A stretch of DNA of 64,000 nt from Lucinisca nassula (taxonomy: Eukaryota; Mollusca; Bivalvia; Lucinida; Lucinidae). The DNA is taken from NCBI GenBank assembly GCA_963580285.1, contig OY757026.1, positions 48,335,143 through 48,399,142 on the forward strand, in the 5' to 3' direction. This document shows positions 33,801 through 38,479 of this stretch, piece by piece; the stretch's first letter is position 1, and each line of letters starts with the position of its first letter. Made by a program: the position numbers and the translations under genes. A model generated the notes under the pieces. The model made no database searches, had not been told where the DNA came from, and saw only the letters and a list, made by a program, of their open reading frames with translations.

Positions 33801-36710
33801 TGATATTTGATTTTTTCAGTGTAAGATTGATTTTTATGAGTGAATAAAAATCAATCTTACACTGAAAAAAAAAAATCAAATTTTCGGTATCTTATATTCT
33901 TTAAACTGTAATTATTAATGCAATTGTAAAGCATCAGCCGTCACCACAGGGAACAAACTTTTTTTGTGGTGATTTGCATCAATTGAGAGGTGTTCAGCAT
34001 GTTTACTTGTAATAATATTGGTGTTTCACCTGAAAAACAGCTTGGAATGTGGTTTTATTAAATGGTTCACATGACATCTATGTTCAGATTCTGGCGATGC
34101 ATGCATGATTTACGTTGTGTAGGTGCAAACAGTGATGTCATTAACGTCATGTGCATGACATAATTTCTGACATGTTAATAATGTAAAATCTAACAAATTG
34201 AGAATACATGTAATTTTTTTATGATACATCAAATTCACAAACAGCGAAAAATAAAAATCATATTGTCACTATTTTAAACAGTGATAATATCGATGTCGTC
34301 TTCACTGAGAAACTCTATATTTCATTGAAAAGCATGTAAGAATAAACTTTTATCATAATGTGCTTTTTACAGGAATGAATTGGAGAGGCAGTTTCTTGAG
34401 GTGATTCAGTTCAACATCAATGTCCCATCAGGAGTTTATGCCAAGTATTATTTTGATCTGAGAGCTTTAGCTGGAGATAACGATCTTACTTTTCCTCTTG
34501 AACCCCTTGACAAAGAGAGGGCACAGAAATTAGAGGTAAGAAAAGACAGACAGACTGGCAGACAGTTCGACAGACAGAATGGCAGGCAAGGGACGACAGA
34601 CAGAGGAAGGGGCAGACTGGCAGGCAGAAGCAGATAGACAGACATAAAACATACTCAATGTAGAACTTAGCTCAGATAATGGCTTTTGTTGAAATCTGTA
34701 TTTATTTTGAACATATATTATTCATAGAAATACATACTTGTGATTACAGTGAAATTCCGCTATTAAGACCACCTAAAATTAAGACTTATTCTGCTTTAAA
34801 AAAGCTTATTCAGAAGGTTGCAGTTATTCTTTCTTTGTATTTTCTGCGCAAAACTCTGATGATGATGATGATGATCAAAACTCCTATGATGATGCATACA
34901 GCGTCCTCTGGTCTTGGACCACCTTTGGTACTGTTCAAAAGTGGTCTTAAAGACCACTTTTGAACAGTCCCAAAGATGGTCTTAATATAGGAATTTTACT
35001 GCACTTATACATATGAGCGAACTCATGAGAAAAGAGTTATTAGCACAAACATGCAGGCACAGGGACAAGAAGAATGTATCTGCAGGCAGCTCCAGATAAG
35101 GCATTTTTTTATCCAAAAAGTACTGAGATTTTTCTTATTTCTGCACGAAAACATACTCATTAGAAGCGCCTTGAAAATAAAGTTGCAAACAGATGCAGAA
35201 GTAAATATCTCAGTTTTCACCAGGGTTCTCAAAAACAATCGAGGGTCCAGAAATTAAAGGTAAAAATTGTAAAATGACACAGGAAAAGCCAGTTTCTTGC
35301 ATATTAGGTAAGAAAATCCTGAATTTTACTCTTATCCTACCCAGATCATCCTGCCCAGGGATAGAATAAAAAATTGAGAATTCTGTGTTTGATGTGCACT
35401 GGTTGAAAAGGATGTCATGTATGCTGTCGTCAATTTTGACGTCACTGCATGTAACATGACATCACTAAACATCGCAGTATTGACATTAAAATGTGGCCGA
35501 TGTAGGCATTGAAGTATAATCTTGTCATAGGAAGCGCCCTACCCAGCTCTAGCAAACCCCAGAGATCTAGGCTCTACCTCTATACAGGACACCCCACGGG
35601 TTCTAATATCGACTCTGCAAGAAATATATGTATAATATATTTATTTTGATGAATAACAATGTACATGTAATGATTGTTTGTTTACAACAAACAAGTACAA
35701 GGCAAGAATGATCACGTCAAGTACATTGGCTTAGTAAATAAACTACAACATCCAACAGTGAATGAACATACAGAGTTGTCTACCTTGCAGCTGTCATTAT
35801 ACCTTATACATTTGAACACCAAATATTCAAATATAAACAAAGCTGCAAATTCTAAATACTTAACAATGTGATGAGCTTATGAATGAATGATGAAGAAATA
35901 AGATGCTATAACATACCTGCAAGAAATATATGTATAATATATTTATTTTGATGAATGACAATGTACATGTAATGATTGTTTGTATACAACAAACAAATAC
36001 AAGGCAAGAATGATCACGTGACATGTTAGTATTAACTGTAAACATTTGTAAAACTACAGAGGAGTTCTATGCAACTAACTTTGTCCAATTACACTAAACA
36101 TACTGTGGACAAGCCAAGGAGCGGACTATGGGGATAAGGGACCAGGGGCCTATAAATGTGTATTTAGCCTATGACAATCTTACATGAGGTTTGCAGACAG
36201 GAGCATAACCATAACAGGGTTTATTTTGGGTCATCTGTTAGATTTTCTACAATAAATATGTATGCTGCGATTCTAATGAGTACACACAGTATACATTGGC
36301 AATATAGTATAAAAGTCGAACATCTCCTTAATTATCCCACACTATTTCTTATGTAGAGGAATTCCCTAGGGACTCAAGAACAGGTTCCACTTGGTCATTG
36401 CATACGAGCCAGCGATGTTCGAGCCATCAAAGTTCCATTGTATTTACCCCACACAACATGTAAGGTTCGTTTGTTTTCTCCTCTAAGAAAAAGTTTTCAA
36501 ATTCTTATAAATAAAGGAGATAAAGTGCTGTTGAAGACGCTGCCTATTCTTTGATTATATTCCTTAATTGTTTTTCTCATTTATTTCCAGGCCATGTCAA
36601 GCACAAGAGAAGACACATTCAAGATGTTGTTGAAGCCAAAGTTAGCACGATCAAACAGTCTCGACGGGATGACACAGAGTCACCGATCCAGTATTGCCAT
36701 CTTGTCATGA
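6666..36710 (+). CDS. CCNY: Cyclin-Y gene, complete, eight coding exons
   Basis: Spliced CDS: 6666-6849, 19176-19253, 22170-22225, 25807-26028, 27479-27598, 29844-30010, 34373-34535, 36591-36710. It sums to 1,110 nt, 369 residues plus TGA; human cyclin Y has about 341. Seen: MGN start with two Cys at 6-7; HISERENF motif; KKYSSCSTI at 120-128; [10 protein letters not shown] leading into the cyclin box (about 131-290) with [31 protein letters not shown] and [19 protein letters not shown]-terminal RSNSLD near 350-355. Known of the family: membrane-anchored cyclin that binds and activates CDK14/CDK16, with 14-3-3 binding at phosphoserines flanking the box and a role in Wnt/LRP6 phosphorylation. 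Inferred here: Gly2 myristoylation, Cys palmitoylation, S123/S126 and S353 as phosphosites. The extra length lies mainly in a His/Asn-rich linker (exons 2-4). An untranslated upstream exon is possible. Invertebrate co-orthologue of CCNY and CCNYL1. Confidence 0.95.
7295..7470. repeat. GC-rich dispersed repeat, copy 1
   Basis: GC-rich segment with CGAACCGGCCGATTTTTTTC, ATTCGCTGAAATAGAT and GCAGACTTGAATCCG. A partly doubled copy lies at 9365-9560. It stands out from its AT-rich surroundings. Confidence 0.65.
7692..7780 (-). repeat. SINE-C fragment
   Basis: GGTCCTTTCAAGATTATATC, GAGCCGATC..CGTTAATCAG and GGTGGGCGTAAACC match the body of SINE-C copies at 25531-25756 and 59287-59515. The tRNA-like head is missing. 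Confidence 0.65.
7781..8940. other. Intron 1 spacer with degenerate inverted repeats
   Basis: 7870-8280 carries several loosely repeated words in both orientations (TTGCGCATG, ACCAGTGAAGAC, GTCTTTGCA, CTGATCA), a scrambled relative of the sequences at 21690-21910 and 38790-38950. No gene signature. 8330-8940 shows nothing I can name. Confidence 0.4.
8942..9211 (-). other. Unrecognised 89-codon open frame, possible 3' exon or retrocopy
   Basis: The minus-strand frame opens near 9211, and a TTTTCTTATAG acceptor-like site within it ends at 9183-9184. Downstream it reads through mixed-composition sequence ([20 protein letters not shown] ... [20 protein letters not shown] ... [13 protein letters not shown]) to a stop at 8942. 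The residue mix is more protein-like than other chance frames here, but I recognise no family and see no partner exon. It lies inside CCNY intron 1 on the opposite strand. Confidence 0.2.
9365..9560. repeat. GC-rich dispersed repeat, copy 2 (partly doubled)
   Basis: Copy of the 7295-7470 repeat with GAACCGGCCGATTTTTTTTG, GCGTCCGAAATTGACGGG and CCGCAGACTTGAATCCG; the first part recurs at 9508-9560. Confidence 0.65.
9600..9990 (+). repeat. Long inverted repeat, left copy
   Basis: Matches the reverse complement of 12340-12745: CTTTCATAAAAAATTGTTTG, AAACGGTAAAAA, CGATAGC, TTTGGCGCCAAAACATAATC, TAGAATAGTC, ATTAGAGACATA and ATTTTCACACCT in the same order. The right copy lies inside the hAT element at 11676-14059 and the left copy lies outside it. 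Confidence 0.7.
10335..10420 (+). repeat. 5' end remnant of an array-bearing hairpin element
   Basis: GGGCCCCGCAC-TGAAA-GTGTGGGTGCCC forms a hairpin, followed by TATAG and a TCTG/TCCG-rich run. That is the same order as the 5' ends at 22416, 28385, 31697 and 49231. No tandem array follows. Confidence 0.55.
10812..11010 (+). repeat. SINE-A, 5'-truncated copy
   Basis: Starts within the body (AAGCCTGCCCAGGCAAAGCG) and runs through GGGCTTGAGATGTCATTTCA and GACGGGGACGTTAAACCTCA to a CAAAAACAAA tail. The 5' third is missing. Confidence 0.85.
11183..11480 (+). mobile_element. SINE-A, full-length copy with 14-bp target duplication
   Basis: Starts GCCCCCGCCAATAGGGGCTT and ends with an A-rich tail. 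AAAATAGATTGTGA flanks both sides (11169-11182 and 11481-11494). The duplication plus A-rich tail shows target-primed retrotransposition. There is no clear tRNA-like head. Confidence 0.9.
11676..14059. mobile_element. hAT-type element, non-autonomous, 2.4 kb
   Basis: Left end TAGGGATGTAACGATAG and right end (reverse complement) TAGGAGTGTAACGATGCATC, with the perfect 8-bp duplication ATCATGAA at 11668-11675 and 14060-14067. Subterminal regions are full of short GCGATAGT/CTATCG words on both sides, as in hAT elements. The largest internal frames are under 100 codons and show no BED finger or dimerisation domain. It contains the right copy of a 400-bp inverted repeat (12340-12745). Confidence 0.88.
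12340..12745 (-). repeat. Long inverted repeat, right copy
   Basis: Reverse-complement partner of 9600-9990, inside the hAT element. Key shared words on + are AAGGTGTGAAAATAAGATCA, ATGTCTCTAATG, TTTTGGCGCCAAAATAGCAG and TTACCGGTTTCAAACA. Confidence 0.7.
14072..14362 (-). repeat. SINE-A copy next to the hAT right flank
   Basis: Tail-first on +: GGGGTTTAACGACATCG, TTGCTTCCAATTTTGTGGGA, CGACATTGAGATGAAATGAC ... CCCCGATGGGCGGGGG. It starts 4 bp after the hAT target duplication. Confidence 0.85.
14525..14690. repeat. Palindrome family 2 copy
   Basis: TTTCTTATTTCTGCTATAAA, ACATAGATTTTGGATACTTG TTAGAACC and its mirror CAAGTACCAACAATCTATG form a hairpin. ACCCCAGTTTTACTATATAA follows. Confidence 0.65.
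15080..15330. repeat. Palindrome family 2 fragment and a TTAAAC-type MITE end
   Basis: 15085-15225 holds scrambled family 2 words (CTCCTTAGAACCGCCTC, CCCACTTTTATATAGTAAAA). At 15231-15310, CAGTGTGACCTCCATTAAAC and GGCTGTTTAAGGGAGGTGGC form an inverted pair, like the ends of TA-flanked MITEs. A related GAGAGGTGGCTGC segment is at 16880-16995. Confidence 0.5.
15331..17017. other. Intron 1 spacer with minor repeats
   Basis: 15480-15600 has repeated TCGCC words (AAGTCGCCCTG, CTTCGCCGACTTTGGCG). 16340-16560 carries ATTAAGACCACCTTTGGGAC and its mirror AAGACCACTTTTGAACTGTC, a relative of the CAGTGAAATTCC MITE. 16640-16740 has repeated CTTCTCCC words. The rest shows no gene or RNA signature. Confidence 0.4.
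17569..17812. mobile_element. Foldback MITE, palindrome family 2, copy in intron 1
   Basis: Outer arms GTAAGTATTTTGTGATAATT, GAAGGATAGTTTT and their mirror AAAACTATCCTTCAGTTATCACAAAA. The inner arms are TTGTGGGTATTCATTAGAAC and its mirror. An extra internal half-copy makes the centre asymmetric. A second member is at 36798-37064. Confidence 0.8.
17891..18240. repeat. Composite repeat with TTATCATATGAC ends plus palindrome
   Basis: TTATCATATGAC at 17891 and its inverse GTCATATGATAA ending at 18100 bound a 210-bp MITE-like unit. An inverted pair follows, from TATTGAATTTATTAAACTTG TTGAGGAA to its mirror, ending near 18220. The whole composite recurs at 37911-38257. Confidence 0.75.
18517..18730. 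mobile_element. piggyBac-like MITE, ends GGTAACCCTTATCC
   Basis: Perfect 14-bp inverted ends GGTAACCCTTATCC / GGATAAGGGTTACC around the usual ACCAATCAAGTTGCTTGA segment and a doubled palindromic core (ATCAGATGGCTT ... CATCTGATCTGG, ACACTGTTTGCAAAGGTA). Other members are flanked by TTAA; this one has GTAA/TTAC instead. Confidence 0.75.
18786..19077 (+). repeat. SINE-A copy
   Basis: GCCCCCTCCCATCAGGGCTT start, GATGCTTCCACGCAGAGCCG, TTGAGATGTCATTTCATCTC and a CAAATCAAACAAAC tail. It lies 99 bp upstream of CCNY exon 2. Confidence 0.88.
19176..19253 (+). CDS. CCNY: CCNY coding exon 2
   Basis: 78 nt between a pyrimidine-rich TTTAACAG acceptor and a GTAAGTG donor. It encodes 26 residues including the split Asp, with the SQSEI motif that aligns to SQTDV of vertebrate cyclin Y. 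Too short to show as a long ORF; found by phase and family alignment. It follows a 12.3 kb first intron. Confidence 0.9.
19293..19473. mobile_element. piggyBac-like MITE with TTAA duplication
   Basis: Ends CCCTTATCTTGCTG and CAGCAAGATAAGGG are exact inverted repeats; TTAA flanks both sides (19289-19292, 19474-19477). The interior has the AACCAATCAAATTACTTGAT segment and the right half of the GCAAACAGTG-type core. It begins 39 bp after the CCNY exon 2 donor. Confidence 0.85.
19590..19960. repeat. Decayed array of the 28.4 kb repeat family
   Basis: Words TCAAGGTTAAGGTCACAGAC, GAAATTTTTAATGTTAAG, TAGGTCCAAAG.TTTA.TCAGCAAT and CTCAAGGTCAAGGTCACAGA occur twice, about 180 bp apart, matching the units at 28500-29580. 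No hairpin end is visible. Confidence 0.6.
20039..20284. mobile_element. MITE with GGCCAGTTGTTCAAA-type ends, copy 1
   Basis: Left GGAGCCAGATGTTCAAAGCA and right (reverse complement) GGGGCCAGTTGTTCAAAACT. The centre is a long hairpin: TATTTTTGCTGAAAAAAAAT GTGAGCAGCTTTTGC and its mirror. A second copy is at 47415-47636. Confidence 0.8.
20305..20490. repeat. Short tandem repeat and low-complexity run
   Basis: Three tandem units of about 50 bp around AATAGGATCCTGAACTTGAA (20305-20412), then a TTCTTC/T-rich run at 20460-20490. Confidence 0.75.
20678..21420. mobile_element. hAT-like MITE, 0.74 kb
   Basis: Left end TAGTGATGTGCGGTATT followed by TATATCGTGATAC; right end (reverse complement) TAGGGATGGGTATTGTCT with TATCACGATATATTGCGATA. 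Flanks GAGCTTTATC and GAGCCTTTATC are the same apart from one base, consistent with a decayed duplication. There is no coding capacity. Confidence 0.65.
21421..22168. other. Intron 2 spacer before CCNY exon 3
   Basis: 21690-21910 holds repeated CAGCCTG/GATCAG words in both orientations. 22050-22150 (ACCCCTATTGACATGGGAGA, GCAGGAGTTGCCTCCCCTGA) recurs at 28030-28125. No gene or RNA signature is seen, apart from the exon 3 acceptor at its end. Confidence 0.4.
22170..22225 (+). CDS. CCNY: CCNY coding exon 3 (56 nt)
   Basis: A very short exon between TTTATTTTCAG and GTAAGTAATG. It restores phase 0 after exon 2. It encodes NKNRRKSQY (compare REKRKSLF in vertebrates) followed by a run of Asp, His and Val. 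The intron just upstream (about 21960-22150) carries a repeat also seen at 28020-28130. Of the eight exons this one has the least conserved sequence, but boundaries and phase fit exactly. Confidence 0.85.
22416..23452 (+). mobile_element. Array-bearing hairpin element A (about 170-bp units)
   Basis: 5' end GTCGCGCCTG...CATGGCGCGATATAGG hairpin, then a TCCGTCCGTTCG run. Five tandem units of about 170 bp follow (GCGACCACCCTAGCGTTCAC, AAGTTTATTTCTCAAGAACT, GACCTTGACCTAC). CAGGCGCGAC (23421-23430) inverts the first 10 bases, then GGCGGAATTCTTGTATTT. One unit is split by a SINE-D tail fragment (about 22995-23070). It lies wholly within CCNY intron 3. No ORF. Confidence 0.75.
23530..24050. repeat. 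Dispersed repeat ending in a 147-bp palindrome, copy 1
   Basis: 23884-24030 is a nearly perfect palindrome of two arms of about 73 bp (AAGAATCCTATATGGGTGTG ... AATCCGTCCCTCGGGATCAC ... GGCATCACGAGGC centre). The upstream part (ATTTTACCCTGGGATAGAAA, AATATAATCGCGTGTTTGAT) recurs with the palindrome at 42885-43290. Confidence 0.8.
24429..24915. mobile_element. piggyBac-like MITE split by a SINE-A insertion
   Basis: TTAA (24425-24428) then CCCTTGTCTTGCTGAATAAA, the ACCAATCACATTACTTGA segment and the palindromic core to TTTGC at 24605. SINE-A then interrupts. After it, GAGCAGGACACTGGTTA at about 24894-24910 looks like the decayed right end. Confidence 0.6.
24608..24883 (+). repeat. SINE-A copy nested in a MITE
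   Basis: GCCCCCGCCCATTGGGGCTT to a CAAACAAACAAACAAA tail, with internal deletions near the 3' end. It lies inside the MITE 24429-24915, so it is younger than that MITE. Confidence 0.88.
24950..25092 (+). repeat. SINE-B copy, partial
   Basis: TTGGTTAACCGCTTACTTAT, AAGCCTGCCCAGGAAAAGTG, GACCGGCTCGAAAATGACCT and an AATCAAACAAA tail. The tRNA-like head seen at 49020-49101 is absent. Confidence 0.75.
25531..25756 (-). mobile_element. SINE-C, tRNA-headed, 12-bp target duplication
   Basis: Minus strand starts GGGCCTCTGTGGCCTAGTGG (perfect A box TGGCCTAGTGG), has a degraded B box, then the SINE-C body and a T/G-rich tail on +. AGAAAGCTTGTT flanks both sides (25519-25530, 25757-25768). It ends 50 bp before CCNY exon 4. 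Confidence 0.9.
25807..26028 (+). CDS. CCNY: CCNY coding exon 4 (residues 107-180)
   Basis: 222 nt in phase 0, acceptor TTTATTTTCAG, donor GTAAAC. Encodes the KKYSSCSTI serine cluster, [10 protein letters not shown] and the start of the cyclin box ([17 protein letters not shown] ... [12 protein letters not shown]). The Ser residues correspond to the N-terminal 14-3-3 site described in human cyclin Y. A tRNA-headed SINE ends 50 bp upstream of the exon, leaving a short branch-point and pyrimidine region. Confidence 0.96.
26097..26398 (+). repeat. SINE-A copy
   Basis: GGCCCCCGCCCATCGGGGCT start, complete body, CAAACAAACAA tail. Flanks TTAACCTGT and TTAACGTGT suggest a duplication at the end of the adjoining MITE-like sequence (26399-26560). 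It starts 69 bp after the CCNY exon 4 donor. Confidence 0.88.
26399..26560. repeat. piggyBac-like MITE fragment
   Basis: TTAACGTGTGTCCTGCTGAA, ATCAACCAATCAAAATGCTT and half of the core (GATCCTGATCAGGTGGCTTC). The right end is lost where another element begins. Confidence 0.6.
26565..27222 (+). mobile_element. Array-bearing hairpin element E, short copy
   Basis: Left part (CTGAAACCAGAAGGCCCAAA, GAAGCTTCCTCTAGTTGTCC) is the reverse complement of the units at 55-57 kb. The right end GATCAGGCGAGCGATCCAGA GCCATTATGGCCCTGTTGTT matches the inverted 3' terminus at 62336. The middle carries two copies of ACCTGACCCTCAATG. Only one or two units remain. Confidence 0.65.
27479..27598 (+). CDS. CCNY: CCNY coding exon 5 (residues 181-220)
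   Basis: 120 nt, phase 0 on both sides, acceptor TTTTTTCAG, donor GTAGGT. Encodes the cyclin box segment with [20 protein letters not shown], nearly the same as the vertebrate sequence. Confidence 0.96.
27735..27995 (+). repeat. SINE-A copy, 5'-truncated
   Basis: Starts at CATGATGCTTCCACGCAGAG and continues through the body to AAATCAAACAAACAAAG. The first 45 bp of the consensus are missing. Confidence 0.86.
28385..29580 (+). mobile_element. Array-bearing hairpin element B (about 185-bp units)
   Basis: 5' end TATGCCCTCGCATCATATGA TGCCGGGGGCATATAG forms a hairpin, followed by a GTATGTGCGTATG-type run. About six units follow, each with CCAAACCATTTGATGGAATT, TAGATATAGGTCCAAAG, AATACCCCCACCCATGCC and CTCAAGGTCAAGGTCACAGA. 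Several units are shortened. The 3' end is not clear. It lies in CCNY intron 5. Confidence 0.72.
29844..30010 (+). CDS. CCNY: CCNY coding exon 6 (residues 221-275 plus 2 nt)
   Basis: 167 nt, acceptor CTTCCAG, donor GTAAGT. Encodes the most conserved part of the cyclin box: [32 protein letters not shown] and [12 protein letters not shown]. The last codon (Met) is split with exon 7. A SINE insertion begins 28 bp into the following intron. Confidence 0.97.
30039..30343 (-). mobile_element. SINE-A copy beside the CCNY exon 6 donor, 12-bp duplication
   Basis: On + it begins with GTTTGTTTGTTTGATTTGAG and ends CGATGGGCGGGGGCC. GAACCCATAAAT flanks both sides (30027-30038, 30344-30355). The insertion is antisense to CCNY and starts 28 bp into intron 6. 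Confidence 0.92.
30414..30582 (+). mobile_element. SINE-D, tRNA-headed, 9-bp duplication
   Basis: Head GCCTCCGTGGTGCAGTGGTT with A box TGGTGCAGTGG and B-like box GGATCAATTCC, then a GTCTTTAAACCGAGGTCCCG body and an ACTCACTCACTC tail. GCTGGTTAA flanks both sides (30405-30413, 30583-30591). Tail fragments of the family occur at 22995-23070 and 45963-46022 (minus). Confidence 0.9.
31004..31145. repeat. Palindrome family 2 copy
   Basis: GCCTTATTTCTGCTCTAAGA, CATTGTGGGTACTTGTTAGA, a doubled CCGCCTCAATGAGG centre and the mirrored AATGAGCGCCCACAA ... ATAAATAAGAAAAATATC. Confidence 0.75.
31366..31434. repeat. Core palindrome (GCAAACAGTG family)
   Basis: GGCAAACAGTGCAGATCCAG GTCAGAAG..., then the mirrored CTTCTGACC...CTACACTGTTTGC. 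It sits inside a longer MITE-like unit (about 31320-31545) that resembles 39578-39797 but lacks clean TTAA flanks. Confidence 0.7.
31697..33790 (+). mobile_element. Array-bearing hairpin element C (about 157-bp units)
   Basis: 5' end TTATCCCCCGACCGAATAGG TTCGGGGGATATAG forms a hairpin, followed by a perfect-looking CCGT run (31747-31790). About 12 tandem units follow (CTTGTGATGGCCATAACTCC, CCCTTTGAGATATATTGATG, CAAGAACCACAACTCTGG, GTTATCTCCCCTTCCAATAA). Right side: GGTCGGGGGATT mirrors the 5' start, then GCCATC..GATGGC and a T-run. Units become more diverged to the right. The frames it opens on the minus strand are repeat artefacts. Confidence 0.8.
33806..33885. repeat. Hairpin, about 33-bp arms
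   Basis: TTGATTTTTTCAGTGTAAGA TTGATTTTTAT and its mirrored arm around a GAGTGAAT loop. It abuts array element C. Confidence 0.75.
33886..34372. other. Intron 6 tail, no recognised feature
   Basis: AT-rich sequence leading to the exon 7 acceptor. No repeat boundary or RNA signature is visible. Confidence 0.45.
34373..34535 (+). CDS. CCNY: CCNY coding exon 7 (residues 276-330)
   Basis: 163 nt, acceptor TTTTTACAG, donor GTAAGA. Encodes [20 protein letters not shown], the [12 protein letters not shown] helix and [15 protein letters not shown], all matching the end of the cyclin Y box. An (ACAG)-rich low-complexity stretch starts about 8 bp after the donor. Confidence 0.96.
34544..34645. repeat. 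ACAG-rich microsatellite
   Basis: Imperfect AGAC/GGCAG repeats directly after the CCNY exon 7 donor. Confidence 0.8.
34747..35001. mobile_element. MITE with CAGTGAAATTCC ends, larger copy
   Basis: Left end CAGTGAAATTCCGCTATTAA after TA; right end (reverse complement) CAGTAAAATTCCTATATTAA. Inner inverted pair TTCAAAAGTGGTCTTAAAGA / CCACTTTTGAACAGTCCCAA. Same family as 3257-3388, with about 120 bp of extra interior including an ATG/GATGAT run. Confidence 0.78.
35617..36022. repeat. Pair of about 105-bp direct repeats
   Basis: GCAAGAAATATATGTATAAT, ATTTATTTTGATGAATRACA and AAGGCAAGAATGATCACGT occur at 35617-35725 and 35919-36022, about 300 bp apart, with few differences. They lie in CCNY intron 7. 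Confidence 0.8.
36591..36710 (+). CDS. CCNY: CCNY coding exon 8, C-terminus and stop
   Basis: 120 nt including TGA, acceptor TTATTTCCAG. Encodes 39 residues with ARSNSLDG, placed like RSASADN at the C-terminal 14-3-3 site of the human protein, and ending SSIAILS (human SPAIIS). The first canonical AATAAA I see downstream is at 37612, inside a MITE-like repeat, so the poly(A) site is uncertain. Confidence 0.92.
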   Translation, partial: AMSSTREDTFKMLLKPKLARSNSLDGMTQSHRSSIAILS

Positions 36711-36797
36711 CAGACAGTTTACAGTTTTAACTTTGTCCCGGAGCATTTTAATCTGAAACTTACCATATTGCTAGTGGCCAGTTAGATTACCATCATA

Positions 36798-37064
36798 GCA
36801 ACTGATACCGTAAGTATTTTGTGATAATTGAAGGATAGTTTTCCTTATTTCTTCCTGTAGACTATGTTGTGGGTACTCATTAGAACCGCCTCGCCGAGGC
36901 GGTTCTAATGAATACCCACAACATAGGTTTTTAGCTATGTTGTGGGTACTCATTAGAACTGCCTTGGCGATGCGGTTCTAATGAATATCCACAACATACG
37001 TTTTTATGGAAAAATGACCAAAACTATCCTTCAGTTATCACAAAATACTTGCCTTATTTGTTGC
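36798..37064. mobile_element. Foldback MITE, palindrome family 2, in likely CCNY 3' UTR
   Basis: Outer arms GTAAGTATTTTGTGATAATT, GAAGGATAGTTTT and their mirror ending at TTGC (37064). The inside has two tandem hairpins with TTGTGGGTACTCATTAGAAC CGCC. It starts 88 nt after the CCNY stop codon and pairs with 17569-17812. If the transcript extends this far it would carry a long hairpin. Confidence 0.8.
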
Positions 37065-37099
37065 TATGTTTACCATATGTATTCAGACCCAGACAGACA

Positions 37100-37430
37100 G
37101 GCCTGAGCAAACAGTTAAGGCCCAGATACAATGACACAGAATTTGGCATCTCGTCTGGGTCTACACTGTTTGCCACTCGTCCAGCTATTTTTAGACACAA
37201 ATTCGGATTGTAAATTGTACTTGTTTGAATTTTAGAACAGGTATGGTAAGAATTTGAGGTGTCTGAATACTTAGGGTAACAACAGTATTCTGTCATTTAC
37301 TGATAATGTTACGGTTACCTTAACACTGACCCTATGGACTGATAAAGTTACCTATGAAACGGTGTAGATCCAGATGAGATGGCTCATAATGAGCCATCTC
37401 ATATGGATCTACACTTTTCGCCAGTCTGTT
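37100..37430. repeat. Two core palindromes
   Basis: 37107-37180: CAGGCCTGAGCAAACAGTTA ... GTCTGGGTCTACACTGTTTG. 37360-37425: ACGGTGTAGATCCAGATGAG ATGGCTCAT and its mirror. Both keep GATGAGA-type arms on both sides. Confidence 0.65.
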
Positions 37431-37597
37431 ATGATTGCGACTAATAGCACCCCTATTGGTGACAATGGACACATCCAGAAACAAAGCTTGAGGAGTCCAT
37501 ATCAGACACTCAGGGGTGAAAGGGTTTTTATATCACCAGGGAAATAGAACCATGACAGCTTTTTTTTTTTTTTCGGGCATTTTGATGATTTTTATTG

Positions 37598-37806
37598 AAC
37601 TTGTTTTGTTGAATAAATTAATTTTGCCACACCCATTTTTGACTGTCAGTCAATGTAACTACTTGATGTAATTTATTTCTATAAATACACCATTGAATGA
37701 CAAACAGTGAAGATCCAGATCAGATGGTTTCTTCAGAAGCCATCTGGTCTAGATTTACACTGTTTGCAATGGTAAAGCATATCCTGGTTCAACAAACAGG
37801 GGTTAG
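37598..37806. repeat. piggyBac-like MITE, decayed ends
   Basis: CTTGTTTTGTTGAATAAATT, GCCACACCCATTTTTGACTG and core GATCCAGATCAGATGGTTTC TTCAGAAGCC with its mirror, ending GGTTCAACAAACAGGGGTTAG. The TIRs are mutated and no intact TTAA pair remains. It contains the first AATAAA after CCNY (37612). Confidence 0.65.
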
Positions 37807-37910
37807 TTTTTATAACAGAATTTCATTGTACATCTGTGGATGTTGACATCAAAACAACATGTCTAAAGCTGTCGTTTGAATTTCTACTTGTGTCCATTTA
37901 CTTCTTTATT

Positions 37911-38400
37911 TTATCATATGACGTCGCGTCTGAGAGTGTAATAAAGCCATGTATTATTTTCGATAATCCACCAGTGGATTAAATATGCAAAATAGCTAGA
38001 TACGTAACGTTACATGTACAGCGTCATTAACGACGTCGCGTTTACTAATGGCGGAATATTGACATTTTTGTAAACAATCGTGAATAAACTGCGTTTTAAA
38101 TGTCATATGATAAATAGAATCTTGCATTCGTGCTCATGTATTATTGAATTTATTAAACTTGTTGAGGAAAAGGGATAAAATGCGAGGCAAAGCCTCGCAT
38201 TTTATCCCTTTTCCTCAACTCGTTTGATAAATTCAATAATACATGAACACTCAAGTAAGATTCTATATTTCAGAAATTTATTAAACTCATTGAGGAAAAG
38301 GGATAAAATGCTCGGCAGAGCCTCGCATATTATCCCTTTTCCTCAACGAGTTTAATAAATTCAATAATACATAAACACTCAAGTAAGATTCTCTATTTAA
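37911..38400. repeat. Composite repeat with TTATCATATGAC ends plus two long hairpins
   Basis: 37911-38113 copies 17891-18100. It is followed by a hairpin (38145-38250) with arms TATTGAATTTATTAAACTTG TTGAGGAAAAGGGATAAAAT GCGAGGC and its mirror, then a second hairpin copy at 38272-38372. The second hairpin is present only here. Confidence 0.8.
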
Positions 38401-38479
38401 ATAACTCGTGGTTCCAAGGTAATAAAACTTTTCTCCACAGAGCATAAAGTTTTGTATTTCTCGAAATTAAAATGGAAAT

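Noticed and set aside
34380..34637. CCNY exon 7 frame extended through to 34637
   Set aside because: After residue 330 the frame runs into an ACAG microsatellite (KDRQTGRQ...); GTAAGA at 34536 is a proper donor and exon 8 matches the family C-terminus.
37612..37617. CCNY poly(A) signal AATAAA
   Set aside because: It is part of a MITE family sequence (GAATAAATTAATTTTGCC) found at several places; it may be used, but the sequence alone cannot show it.
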